Shown: positions 9,041 through 16,669 of the stretch, in pieces | How positions within the stretch are numbered: the first letter of the stretch is position 1 | How the letters are laid out: each line of letters opens with the position of its first letter | NCBI GenBank assembly: GCA_963664035.2 | Contig: OY760867.2 | Span: 3,410,001 to 3,474,000, forward strand | Source of the DNA: G958296245 sp963664035 | GTDB taxonomy: Bacteria > Chloroflexota > Dehalococcoidia > Lucifugimonadales > G958296245 | Direction of reading: 5' to 3' | DNA: 64,000 bases | Translations under genes and position numbers: made by a program | The notes under the pieces: generated by a model | The model's input: only the letters and a program-made list of their open reading frames with translations | Databases searched by the model: none | Told to the model about the DNA's origin: nothing

Positions 9041-9428
9041 TCCCCGCCTCTTACCTCTTCCCCCCGTCGCGGGGGAAGATTGAGATGGGGGCTCCCACAT
9101 GCCTCTTACCTCTTTCCCCCGCCGCTGGGGGAAGATTGAGATGGGGGCTCCCACATGCCTCTTACCTCTTCCCCCGTCGCTGGGGGAAGATTGAGATGGG
9201 GGCTCCCACATGCCTCTTACCTCTTCCCCCGTCGCTGGGGGAAGATTGAGATGGGGGCTCCCACATGCCTCTTACCTCTTCCCCCGTCGCTGGGGGAAGA
9301 TTGAGATGGGGGGCTCCCACTTGCCTCTTACCTCTTCCCCCGTCGCTGGGGGAAGATTGAGATGGGGGCTCCCACATGCCTCTTACCTCTTCCCCCGTCG
9401 CTGGGGGAAGATTGAGATGGGGGGTTCC
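9041..9428. repeat. 55-bp tandem repeat, about seven hairpin units
   Basis: Seven consecutive units of 55-56 bp, each with the hairpin CTTCCCCC-GTCGCT-GGGGGAAG followed by ATTGAGATGGGGGCTCCCACATG. The first two units vary slightly and the others are almost identical. The unit equals the end of the SDR gene plus its downstream hairpin (compare 6593-6660), so the array probably grew from that junction. It is not a CRISPR: there are no unique spacers. Confidence 0.9.
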
Positions 9429-9433
9429 CCAGC

Positions 9434-9742
9434 TCAGCGACCGATGACCTGCCGCAGCGCCTCGTTCATCCTAGTCTGCCAACCCCTCCCGCCCTCGCGG
9501 AAGTGTGCAACGATGTCCGCGTCGAGCCGCACCGTGACCCTCTCCTTCGTGGCGCCCCTCTGCCGACCGCGTGTACGCCGATGCCGCTCCACGACGTGGG
9601 GCACGACTTCGACCGCGGGACGGGCGCGCGCCCAGTCCTCGTCCGTCCACTCCGGGGCATCCGGGTCGAGGGCGATCCCGCGTTGAATCGCCTCCTCCTC
9701 TTCGTCCGATGGGATGAGCACCTCACGTTCGATCTCGGACAT
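9434..9742 (-). CDS. BrnA-like antitoxin (orphan)
   Basis: A 102-residue BrnA-family protein. The middle DAPEWTDEDWARARPAVEVVP motif (about residues 27-47) and the C-terminal RHH-like region VTVRLDADIVAHFREGGRGWQTRMNEALRQ (about 68-97) are the two family hallmarks. BrnA normally neutralises the ribonuclease BrnT and represses the brnTA promoter. No BrnT reading frame lies on either side: upstream is a repeat-rich gap and then mobile elements. ATG 9742 has a good GGAGAGGAG ribosome-binding site. A perfect inverted repeat 45 bases upstream may be its operator. Confidence 0.8.
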   Translation of the reverse strand: MSEIEREVLIPSDEEEEAIQRGIALDPDAPEWTDEDWARARPAVEVVPHVVERHRRTRGRQRGATKERVTVRLDADIVAHFREGGRGWQTRMNEALRQVIGR

Positions 9743-9786
9743 ATCTGCTCCTCTCCCTCCTGCTCGCCGGACCGCATACTACATAC

Positions 9787-9808
9787 CTATATTGTACCGA
9801 CAATATAG
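9787..9808. promoter_or_regulatory. Perfect inverted repeat, candidate operator of the BrnA gene
   Basis: CTATATTGT-ACCG-ACAATATAG, two perfect 9-base arms around a 4-base centre, AT-rich in a GC-rich background and 45 bases upstream of the antitoxin start. RHH antitoxins such as BrnA bind palindromes in their own promoter, so this is the obvious candidate site; binding is an inference. Confidence 0.5.
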
Positions 9809-9900
9809 TGCGGCTATCAAGGTCGAGTGCCCACTCCCACAGCCCATCCTGCCCATCCCTCCCATCCATGTCGGACTCCCCGGCCTAGATTCTCCATCTA

Positions 9901-11018
9901 GTACCTGCTATCATAAGTCAGCGTAACGTTGTTTGAGGGTGGTAGGTCTGACAACGGTCTTGGTCCATTCAAAGGGGATAGGGTTCCTGTTGCGGGCAGC
10001 AGTAAAGCGGTCTATGGCCTCACGGACCTGCTTGGGGTCCGTGGCACTGAGGTGTCGCAGCACAGCCTGTGTCAGGATGCTGAACCAGACCTCGATCTGG
10101 TTCAGCCAGGAAGCATGTGTGGGTGTGTAGTGGAAATGGACCAGGGGATGGCGTGCAAGCCAACGGTCATTCTTGGGCTTATGGGTGACGAAATTGTCCA
10201 GCACCACGTGAAGCTCGGTATCGGGATAGTGGTCCACAATACGGTTCATGAAGTCCAGGAACTCGCGTCGCCGCTTGCGGCTATAGTGGGCCACGTTGAC
10301 CCTGCCGGTATGCACCTCAAGAGCAGCGAAGAGGGTGGTAGTCCCGTGTCGCTTGTACTCATGAGAGTGTCCCCTCACCGCCTCTCCGTTGGGAAGGCGC
10401 AGCCACCCCTGCGCTCGTTCCAAGGCCTGAATGGAAGGCTTCTCGTCAACGCTGATCACCATCGCGTTCTCAGGCGGGTCCAGGTAGAGTCCCACTATGT
10501 CCGCCGCCTTTTGAGCAAACTGCGGATCGGTGCTCACGCACCGGCTGCGACGCCGCTGAAGGTGGATGCCGTGCTTGCGAAGCACACGCCAGACGTGGAT
10601 CGCCGAGACGTCACCAAGGGCCTTGGCCAACAGCTTGCCCGTCCATGTCGTGTACCCGTCCGGAGCAGGCTCGTCCAATTGGGCGAGGATGCGCCGCTCG
10701 GTCTCCTCGCCGTATACCCGGGGCTTGCCCGACCGGGGAGCGTCTGCCAGACCGCTCAATCCCTGCTTGGCGAACCGGGTGCGCCATTTGCTCACCGTAG
10801 CCGCACGCGTATGCAACTCAGATGCGATCTCCTTCGTCGTGCTTCCCGCCGCCGCTGCCAGGACGATACGGGCTCGTTGCACAATGCGCTGCTCCGTCGT
10901 GGTTCCTCGCACCCATCTCTCCAGGGTCGTTCGATCGTCCTCAGTCAACTCAATTCGTGTCGCTACTCCAGCCATGCCGAGAGAATACATCATGACGCCG
11001 TATATTGATAGTAGGTAC
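9901..11018 (-). mobile_element. IS630-family insertion sequence, copy A
   Basis: 1118 bp flanked by TA on both sides (9899-9900 and 11019-11020), the target duplication of the IS630/Tc1 superfamily. Terminal repeats are GTACCTGCTATCATAAGTC at the left and, read inward from the right, GTACCTACTATCAATATAC. A copy of identical length lies at 43431-44548. It is inserted in the CTAG of the left inverted repeat of IS1380-like copy C. Confidence 0.93.
9911..10993 (-). CDS. IS630-family transposase
   Basis: The 360-residue frame starts MMYSLGMAGVATRIELTEDD; the internal methionine of MAGVATR (10975) is an equally likely start. The N-terminal helix-turn-helix region (TTKEIASELHTRAATVSKWRTRF, about residues 52-75) is followed by a Winged-helix part and a DDE domain: Asp in ISVDEKPSIQ, Asp in HVVLDNFVTHK, Glu in LNQIEVWFSIL. 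Intact in one frame, unlike many IS630 members that need a frameshift. The protein looks identical to that of the second copy. Confidence 0.93.
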   Translation of the reverse strand: MMYSLGMAGVATRIELTEDDRTTLERWVRGTTTEQRIVQRARIVLAAAAGSTTKEIASELHTRAATVSKWRTRFAKQGLSGLADAPRSGKPRVYGEETERRILAQLDEPAPDGYTTWTGKLLAKALGDVSAIHVWRVLRKHGIHLQRRRSRCVSTDPQFAQKAADIVGLYLDPPENAMVISVDEKPSIQALERAQGWLRLPNGEAVRGHSHEYKRHGTTTLFAALEVHTGRVNVAHYSRKRRREFLDFMNRIVDHYPDTELHVVLDNFVTHKPKNDRWLARHPLVHFHYTPTHASWLNQIEVWFSILTQAVLRHLSATDPKQVREAIDRFTAARNRNPIPFEWTKTVVRPTTLKQRYADL

Positions 11019-11032
11019 TAGATAAAGTGAAG

Positions 11033-11102
11033 ACCTCGTTGGAGCCCGACGCGATGCGGGCTAAGATGGTTGTTGAACAGACAGTTCCATCACCAACGAG
11101 GT
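11033..11102 (+). promoter_or_regulatory. Structured 5' leader hiding the transposase ribosome-binding site (copy C)
   Basis: The same ten-base outer stem as in copies A and B (ACCTCGTTGG at 11033-11042 with CCAACGAGGT at 11093-11102) and the same inner stems GCCCG/CGGGC and GATGG/CCATC, but with different loop bases (ACGCGATG instead of TGTTGAAG in the first inner loop). Stems conserved while loops change indicates selection on the RNA fold. Confidence 0.7.
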
Positions 11103-11111
11103 GCATCTATT

Positions 11112-12641
11112 ATGAAGCAAGGCTTGCTGCCATTCCAGTATACGGAGGAGAAGAGTTCGACGGGTGTGACAGCCCTGTCGGGCCTGATGACGTACTTGGA
11201 GTTGATGCACCTATCAGGATTGAGGCCATCGGTAGAGCGGTATCTGGGCCTGCGGAAAGGGGGTCAGGGCTGGACGGACAGCCAGGTGGTCACATCGTTG
11301 ATACTCCTGAACCTGGCAGGCGGAGAGTCAGTCACCGATCTGGATGTTCTGGCCAGCGACGAGGAGTTGTGCAGGCTACTCGAGCAGGCCGAGAGCCACG
11401 GTATTGGCCGTAGGGAGCGCAGGTCGCTGAGTGGGAGATGGCGCCGAGAGCGCCGCCGTGGGGTGCCGTCATCCTCGGTGGTGTTCCGGTATCTGGAGAG
11501 GTTCCACGACGAGGGTGAAGAGGCCAAGCGGGAGGCTCACAGAGCCTTCATACCTTCCCCAACTGAAGCTCTGAAGGGTCTGTGGAAGGTGAACGGAGAC
11601 CTGGTGAGCTTCGTGCAGAGCCGGTCGCCCTGTGCTCAAGCCACGCTGGATATGGATGCCACGTTGGTGGAGACGCACAAGCAGCAGGCGCTCCACAGCT
11701 ACAAGGGCTACAGGGCGTATCAGCCGCTGACGACCTACTGGTCAGAGGCCGACGTGGTAGTGCATTCGGAGTTTCGGGACGGCAACGTACCTGCGGGTCA
11801 TCAGCAGTTGCGGGTGCTGTCAGAGACGCTGGAGCATCTGCCTGCGGGTGTGGAGAGAGTGATGCTCCGGTCGGACACGGCGGGGTACCAGCAGGAGTTG
11901 CTGCGGTACTGCGCGGAGGGCATGAACGCGCGGTTCGGGGTGATCGAGTTTGTGGTGGGTGTCGACGTGACGGTCGAGTTCCGCCGTGCGGTGTCCGAGG
12001 TTGGAGAGGAAGAGTGGCAGCCGCTGTACCGGAAGGTTGGGAAGCACCGGGTGGACACGGGTCAGCAGTGGACTGAGGTGAACTTCGTGCCGAACTGGAT
12101 AGGGCACTCCAAGAACAGCCCCGAGTACAGGTTCATAGCCATCAGGGAGCGGCTGGACGAACAGCCGTTGCCTGGAATGGGTGGGCAGATGGAGCTTCCG
12201 TTCCCAGCGATGGAGCTGTCCGGTCGTGGTTGGCATAAGGTGTTCGGAGTGGTGACCAACCGGGCCCTTGCGGGGGATGAGTTGATCTGGTGGTACAGGC
12301 AGAGATGCGGCAAGGGCGAGGAGGTCCACGGCGTTCTGAAGAGTGACCTTGCCGGGGGCAGGCTGCCGTCGGGGCTGTTCGGAGCCAACGCCGCGTGGTG
12401 GGCCATATCGGTGCTGGCCTTCAACCTGAACTCTGCGATGAAGCGGCTGGTGTTGGGTGGGCAGTGGGTGGGCAAGCGGCTGAAGGCGGTGCGCTTCGCC
12501 CTGATCGCCCTACCGGGGCGTGTGGTGCGTCACTCCAGGAGGTTGATCATCCGTCTGGCCCGTGGCCACCCCGCATACGAGTTGCTGGTCAGGGCTCGGC
12601 AGCGGATATTGGCGCTGGCTGCCGGGCCCTACCCGACATAG
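11112..12641 (+). CDS. IS1380-family transposase, diverged copy C
   Basis: A 509-residue transposase starting MKQGLLPFQYTEEKSSTG, clearly related to copies A and B along its whole length but with many substitutions. The GWTDSQVVTSLILLNLAGGE signature and DDE residues (TLDMDATLVETHKQ, RVMLRSDTAGYQQE, RQRCGKGEEVHGVLKSD) are all kept. No internal stop, so the protein may be active even though the IS630 insertion splits the element's left end. IS630 also separates this gene from any upstream sequence, and outward transcription from that side is uncertain. Confidence 0.92.
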   Translation: MKQGLLPFQYTEEKSSTGVTALSGLMTYLELMHLSGLRPSVERYLGLRKGGQGWTDSQVVTSLILLNLAGGESVTDLDVLASDEELCRLLEQAESHGIGRRERRSLSGRWRRERRRGVPSSSVVFRYLERFHDEGEEAKREAHRAFIPSPTEALKGLWKVNGDLVSFVQSRSPCAQATLDMDATLVETHKQQALHSYKGYRAYQPLTTYWSEADVVVHSEFRDGNVPAGHQQLRVLSETLEHLPAGVERVMLRSDTAGYQQELLRYCAEGMNARFGVIEFVVGVDVTVEFRRAVSEVGEEEWQPLYRKVGKHRVDTGQQWTEVNFVPNWIGHSKNSPEYRFIAIRERLDEQPLPGMGGQMELPFPAMELSGRGWHKVFGVVTNRALAGDELIWWYRQRCGKGEEVHGVLKSDLAGGRLPSGLFGANAAWWAISVLAFNLNSAMKRLVLGGQWVGKRLKAVRFALIALPGRVVRHSRRLIIRLARGHPAYELLVRARQRILALAAGPYPT

Positions 12642-12889
12642 GCGTCCTGCGTGAAGCATCGGTTGTAGGCGACTCAACCGGGTTGCCGAGCCGGGCCATG
12701 CCCGCTTTCGCCTGAAGAGAGCGATGGTCGGCGCCGGAGCGCTGCCGATACCTCGAAGGCGCCGACCGGACCCTTCCACTGCCCGATCATGGCATGTCTC
12801 GCCCCTAGCCGACGCCCAGACACGCCCCTCCAAGCACACCAAACAACTCCCAACAATGTTAGGTGGGGGATTTGGGGCGGACTCCCCGA
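12642..12889. other. Noncoding 3' tail of IS1380-like copy C
   Basis: Between the transposase stop and the tRNA promoter. It corresponds to the about 235-base noncoding tail that copies A and B also carry between transposase stop and right inverted repeat. No gene seen. Confidence 0.6.
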
Positions 12890-12919
12890 TGGACAACCGC
12901 GCCCCCGCTCGCCTATAAT
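12890..12919 (+). promoter_or_regulatory. Sigma70-type promoter for tRNA-Leu
   Basis: TGGACA (12890-12895), an 18-base spacer and a perfect TATAAT (12914-12919). Expected transcription start is about 12926, roughly 37 bases before the mature tRNA. The promoter begins 14 bases after the end of IS1380-like copy C. Confidence 0.6.
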
Positions 12920-12962
12920 TGCCCTTGGGCGTCCACCGGCGGCGCCCGCCCTTCACTTCGGC

Positions 12963-13050
12963 GCCGAGGTGGTGGAATTGGTAGACACGCAGCGTTGAGG
13001 GCGCTGTGGCCGAACAGGCTGTAGGAGTTCGAGTCTCCTCCTCGGCACCA
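12963..13050 (+). tRNA. tRNA-Leu (anticodon GAG)
   Basis: The acceptor stem GCCGAGG pairs with CCTCGGC and an encoded CCA ends the gene at 13050. The anticodon stem CAGCG/CGCTG encloses the loop TTGAGGG, giving anticodon GAG (reads CUC and CUU). A long variable arm (GTGGCCGAACAGGCTGT) and TTCGAGT T-loop are typical of class II leucine tRNAs. Length is 88 bases including CCA. Confidence 0.95.
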
Positions 13051-13215
13051 CTCTTCCTTTGCTTCCCACGAACAGCCGCAGAGACTGCTACCAGGGTACG
13101 TTCTAGCATACGCTGCCGGGTACAGCCGTATAGCCGAAGCCGCGGGCGATTGAATCCGCGCTCGTGCTTGTTTTAAGATTATTGCCCCAAACCCGCAACC
13201 CGGTGTGGCGAGGCG

Positions 13216-14163
13216 ATGACACAGGACGGCGCACTCACATACGGCGCATACCTCTACGGGGACTCGCACGAGGGTCTCGAGGAGCGGCCGCCCATCCAGG
13301 ACGCCGAGCCGCTGGACGACCCGCTGAACATCGACCCCGACACGCGCGTCCGGTACTTCCGCAACAACCTCTACCCCTACGCGTACCGGATGAGCTATGA
13401 GGAGTACTACGACGCCAAGCGCCCACTGCAGGTCGAGCTCGTGCGGCTCCAGAACTGGATGAAGGACACCGGCGAGCGGCTGATCATCCTGTTCGAGGGA
13501 CGGGACGCGGCGGGCAAGGGCGGCGCCATCCGGCGCTTCATGGAGCACTGGAACCCGCGCGGCGCCCGCGTCGTCGCGCTGGAGAAGCCGTCGGGCGAGG
13601 AGGTGGGCCAGTGGTACTTCCAGCGCTACGTCCGCCACTTCCCGTCCGCGGGTGAGATCGTCCTGTTCGACCGCTCGTGGTACAACCGCGCCGGCGTCGA
13701 GAGGGTCTTCGGCTTCTCCACCGAGGCGGAGTACCTGAGCTTCATCAAGCAGGCGCCGCTGCTCGAGGAGATGATCGTCGAGAGCGGCATACACCTGATC
13801 AAGCTCTACTTCTCGGTCAGCCGCCGCGAGCAGCTAAGGCGATTCGACCAGCGCGCCAACGACCCGCTCAAGCAGTGGAAGGTCAGCGCCATGGACCTGC
13901 TGTCGAAGGACAGGTGGGACGAGTACACGGCCGCGAAGGAGGACATGTTCGCCCACACGCACACCGGCATCGCGCCGTGGACGATCATCAAGTCCGAGGA
14001 CAAGATGCGCGCCCGGATCAACGCGATGCGCCACGTGATCCACGTCATGGGCTACGCGGGCAAGGACGAGAGCGTCGCGCACCGCCCGGACCCCTCCATA
14101 GTCGCGTACGCCGACGAGATCTACAAGGGCTGCGCGGCCCGCGTCGAGGTCGCCGCCGTATAG
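13216..14163 (+). CDS. ppk2: Polyphosphate kinase 2 family protein
   Basis: A 315-residue PPK2-family nucleotide kinase that transfers phosphate between polyphosphate and nucleotides. Walker A-like FEGRDAAGKGGAIRRF (about residues 94-109), the Walker B segment EIVLFDRSWYNRAGVERVFGF (about 150-170) and the lid region SVSRREQLRRFDQRANDPLKQWK (about 198-220) are all intact. Class I proteins of this length usually act on nucleoside diphosphates, but the direction and nucleotide cannot be read from sequence. The gene follows tRNA-Leu by 165 bases and stands alone, facing the VanZ-like gene. Confidence 0.93.
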   Translation: MTQDGALTYGAYLYGDSHEGLEERPPIQDAEPLDDPLNIDPDTRVRYFRNNLYPYAYRMSYEEYYDAKRPLQVELVRLQNWMKDTGERLIILFEGRDAAGKGGAIRRFMEHWNPRGARVVALEKPSGEEVGQWYFQRYVRHFPSAGEIVLFDRSWYNRAGVERVFGFSTEAEYLSFIKQAPLLEEMIVESGIHLIKLYFSVSRREQLRRFDQRANDPLKQWKVSAMDLLSKDRWDEYTAAKEDMFAHTHTGIAPWTIIKSEDKMRARINAMRHVIHVMGYAGKDESVAHRPDPSIVAYADEIYKGCAARVEVAAV

Positions 14164-14164
14164 T

Positions 14165-14179
14165 CCGGCCCTGGGCCGG
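14165..14179. terminator. GC hairpin after ppk2 (terminator-like)
   Basis: CCGGCCC-T-GGGCCGG, a perfect palindrome two bases after the ppk2 stop and between two converging genes. There is no T-run, so intrinsic termination is uncertain. Confidence 0.35.
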
Positions 14180-14197
14180 CTCGCGGACGGCGCGTCC

Positions 14198-14638
14198 TCA
14201 CGGGCGGCGGGCCGTCCAACGCCGCGCCCAGCCGAGGGCCGCGCTCGACGCAACAGCCATCGCGGCGGCCAGTGTGTTGAACAGGATGTCGATGGGGTCG
14301 AATACGCGGCTCGGCAGGAATACCTGTATGGCCTCGTCCAGCGCGCCCACCAGCGCCGTCGCCGCAACGGCCAGCAGGGCCGGCGCGGGGACGCGGCGGC
14401 CCCGGCCGGCCCGCTCCGAGAGCGCCGCGTGGATGAGGACCGCCACCACGCCGTATTCGATGAGGTGGGAACGCTCGGGGAACGACATCCGGGCGAGCGC
14501 CATGAAGTAGACGGTGACGACGCCCAGCATCACGCCGATCTCGACGCCTCCCGGCCGCGCCCGAAGGCCCCGCGCCGCGACGGTGGCCGCGACCAGGAGC
14601 ATCCCGAGCAGGAACAGGCTTGCGTCCAGGCCGCTGCC
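14198..14638 (-). pseudogene. VanZ-family protein, C-terminal part of gene split by IS1380 copy B
   Basis: The 147 codons (with stop) of the C-terminal side of an integral membrane VanZ-like protein. Hydrophobic segments are seen, and the family motif MSFPERSHLIEYGVVAVLIHAAL (H near an acidic residue) and GALDEAIQVFLPSRVFDPIDILFNTLAA are intact. The upstream end runs directly into the IS inverted repeat. Joining it to 16526-16645 after removing the IS and one TGCC gives a continuous 186-residue frame. VanZ-family proteins have unknown molecular role apart from teicoplanin resistance in the name-giving case. Confidence 0.85.
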
Positions 14639-14667
14639 CCCCGATTCCCCACCTAGGTAAAAGAGAG

Positions 14668-14737
14668 ACCTCGTTGGCGCCCGTGTTGAAGCGGGCTAAG
14701 ATGGTTGCTGCACAGGCAAAGCCATCACCAACGAGGT
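14668..14737 (+). promoter_or_regulatory. Structured 5' leader hiding the transposase ribosome-binding site (copy B)
   Basis: Same bases as the copy A leader: ACCTCGTTGG (14668-14677) pairs with CCAACGAGGT (14728-14737), with two inner hairpins. The GAGG ribosome-binding site lies in the second arm. Confidence 0.7.
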
Positions 14738-14746
14738 GCATCTATT

Positions 14747-16267
14747 ATGAAGCAAGTCACCCTGCCGTTCCAGTATGCCGGGGAGAAGAGCACGACGGGT
14801 ATGACGGCGCTGTCGGGCCTACCGACGTACCTGGAGTTGATACAGGTGTGCGGGTTGAAGTCATCGATAGAGCGCTGCGTGGGGTTGCGTAGAGGCGGTC
14901 AGGGCTGGACGGACAGCCAGATAGTCACCTCGCTGATACTGCTGAACCTTGCGGGCGGCGAGTCGGTGTCCGATCTGGATGTCCTTGAGAAGGACGAGGG
15001 GTTCTGCCGGGTGCTTCGAGAGACGGAGATGGTCGGGATGGGTCGCAGGGAGCGCGTAGCGTTGGGCCAGAGATGGCGTGTGGAGCGGCGTCGGACCGTA
15101 CCGTCGGAGTCTGCGGTGTTCCGGTACCTGTCGGGATTCAACGACGCAGACGAGGAGTCTCGGCGGCAAGCTCACCGGGCATTCATCCCTACGCCCAACC
15201 AGGCGCTGCGCGGTCTCTGGGAGGTCAACGCCGAGATGGTGGGCTTCGTTCAGAGCCGTTCGCCTCACACCGTGGCGACTCTGGACATGGACGCGACCCT
15301 GGTGGAGACGCACAAGCAGGAGGCGCTCTTCAGCTACAGGAAATACAGGGCGTACCAGCCGCTGACGATCTACTGTTCAGAGGACGACCTGATCGTTCAT
15401 TCGGAGTTCCGAGACGGCAACGTGCCTGCGGGCCATCAGCAGTTGCGCGTGCTGACCGAAGCACTGGAGCAACTGCATTACAGCGTCGAGAGGGTGATGC
15501 TGAGGTCTGATACGGCGGGGTACGAGCAGGAGTTGCTGCGATACTGCGCCGAGGGAAGGAACGAGCGGTTCGGGGTGATCGAGTTTGCGGTGGGTGTTGA
15601 CGTGACGGCGGAGTTCCGCCGTGCGGTGTCGGCGGTTCCCGAGCGGCAGTGGCAGCCGCTGTACCGGAAGGTGGGCGAGCATAGGGTGGATACGGGCCAA
15701 CAGTGGGCTGAGGTCAACTTCGTGCCCAACTGGATAGGGCACTCGAAGAACAGCCCTGAGTATCGGTTCATAGCCATCAGGGAGCGGTTGAACGAGCAGC
15801 CTCTGCCTGGGATGGACAGCCAGCTAGAGCTTCCATTCCCTGCGATGGAGTTGCCCGGTCGGGGTTGGCACAAGGTCTTCGGGCTGGTGACCAACCGAGA
15901 CCTACCGGGAGACGAGGTGATCGGGTGGTCGAGGCAGAGATGCGGCAAGGGTGAGGAGGTACACGGCGTGTTGAAGGAGGACCTTGCGGGCGGCAGGCTC
16001 CCTTCGGGCCTGTTCGGAGCCAACGCGGCATGGTGGGCCATAGTGGTGCTGGCCTTCAATCTGAACTCGGCGATGAAGCGGCTGGTGTTGGGCGGACAGT
16101 GGGTGAGCAAGCGTCTGAAAGCGGTCCGCTTCAACCTGATCGCCCTTGCTGGCCGGGTCATATGGCACGCTCGAAGGCTGATCATCCGCCTGGCGCGTGG
16201 ACACCCCTCATACGAGTTGGTGCTCAGAGCGCGGCAGAGGCTATCGGCGCTGGCTGCCGAGCCGTAA
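14747..16267 (+). CDS. IS1380-family transposase, copy B
   Basis: A 506-residue DDE transposase starting MKQVTLPFQYAGEK. It differs from copy A at only a few residues (for example RETEMVG for QEAETVG, GRNERFG for GKNERFG, VIWHARR for VIRHARR). All catalytic motifs (TLDMDATLVETHKQ, MLRSDTAGYEQE, CGKGEEVHGVLKED) are intact. It runs antisense to the VanZ-like gene it has split. Confidence 0.93.
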   Translation: MKQVTLPFQYAGEKSTTGMTALSGLPTYLELIQVCGLKSSIERCVGLRRGGQGWTDSQIVTSLILLNLAGGESVSDLDVLEKDEGFCRVLRETEMVGMGRRERVALGQRWRVERRRTVPSESAVFRYLSGFNDADEESRRQAHRAFIPTPNQALRGLWEVNAEMVGFVQSRSPHTVATLDMDATLVETHKQEALFSYRKYRAYQPLTIYCSEDDLIVHSEFRDGNVPAGHQQLRVLTEALEQLHYSVERVMLRSDTAGYEQELLRYCAEGRNERFGVIEFAVGVDVTAEFRRAVSAVPERQWQPLYRKVGEHRVDTGQQWAEVNFVPNWIGHSKNSPEYRFIAIRERLNEQPLPGMDSQLELPFPAMELPGRGWHKVFGLVTNRDLPGDEVIGWSRQRCGKGEEVHGVLKEDLAGGRLPSGLFGANAAWWAIVVLAFNLNSAMKRLVLGGQWVSKRLKAVRFNLIALAGRVIWHARRLIIRLARGHPSYELVLRARQRLSALAAEP

Positions 16268-16521
16268 ACGGCATAGGCGACCCGGTAGGGGGAGAGGGCC
16301 CATCGGTTGAAGGCGACTCAGCGGTGTCGTCTGGCCGGGCCATGCCTTCCTTGGACTCAACAGAGCCGCCGCTTGGTATCAGGCCGCCCCAATACCCTCA
16401 AAACGTCGTCCAAACCCCTCCCTACGGCCCAATCTGAGCATATGTGACGCCGAGGCAACGACGAACATGTCCCTGTAGAACCGCAAAGTCCACACCAATA
16501 ACGCTAGGTGGTGGATCTGGG

Positions 16522-16645
16522 TGCCGCGCAATGCCTCGGCCAGCGCCCCCGCCAGACCCAACGTCGCGTAGATTGCGGCCACGACGGCCAGGGTACACGC
16601 CCAGAGGAGACGCTCCCGCCGGGATGAGAAGAGACGGCTGGACAC
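16522..16645 (-). pseudogene. VanZ-family protein, N-terminal part of the split gene
   Basis: GTG start at 16645; reads 40 codons MSSRLFSSRRERLLWACTLA and on to LAGALAEALR, with one predicted membrane helix, before the TGCC duplication and the IS. It begins 24 bases after the stop of the DUF3179 gene, on the same strand, so it was the last gene of that operon. As it stands the frame reads on into IS DNA and gives an unrelated tail. Confidence 0.8.
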
Positions 16646-16669
16646 GGCTTACCGCTTTGGACGGAGGGG

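Larger units (their letters stand above)
9884..12876 (+). mobile_element. IS1380-like element, copy C, interrupted by IS630
   Basis: Diverged relative of copies A and B. The right inverted repeat (12859-12876) reads TTAGGTGGGGGATTTGGG. The left one is split: its first 17 bases CCTAGATTCTCCATCTA are at 9884-9900 and the final G at 11021, with IS630 copy A between. Joined, CCTAGATTCTCCATCTAG matches the copy A left repeat at 14 of 18 positions. Without IS630 the element would be about 1.87 kb, like the others. No clear target duplication remains. Confidence 0.75.
14639..16521 (+). mobile_element. IS1380-family insertion sequence, copy B, in a VanZ-like gene
   Basis: 1883 bp with the inverted repeats of copy A (left 14639-14656, right 16504-16521). 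It is flanked by a direct repeat TGCC at 14635-14638 and 16522-16525, a 4-bp target duplication. About ten substitutions distinguish it from copy A. Confidence 0.95.

Noticed and set aside
9041..9428. CRISPR array
   Set aside because: The 55-bp units are contiguous and identical throughout with no unique spacers; no cas genes are present.
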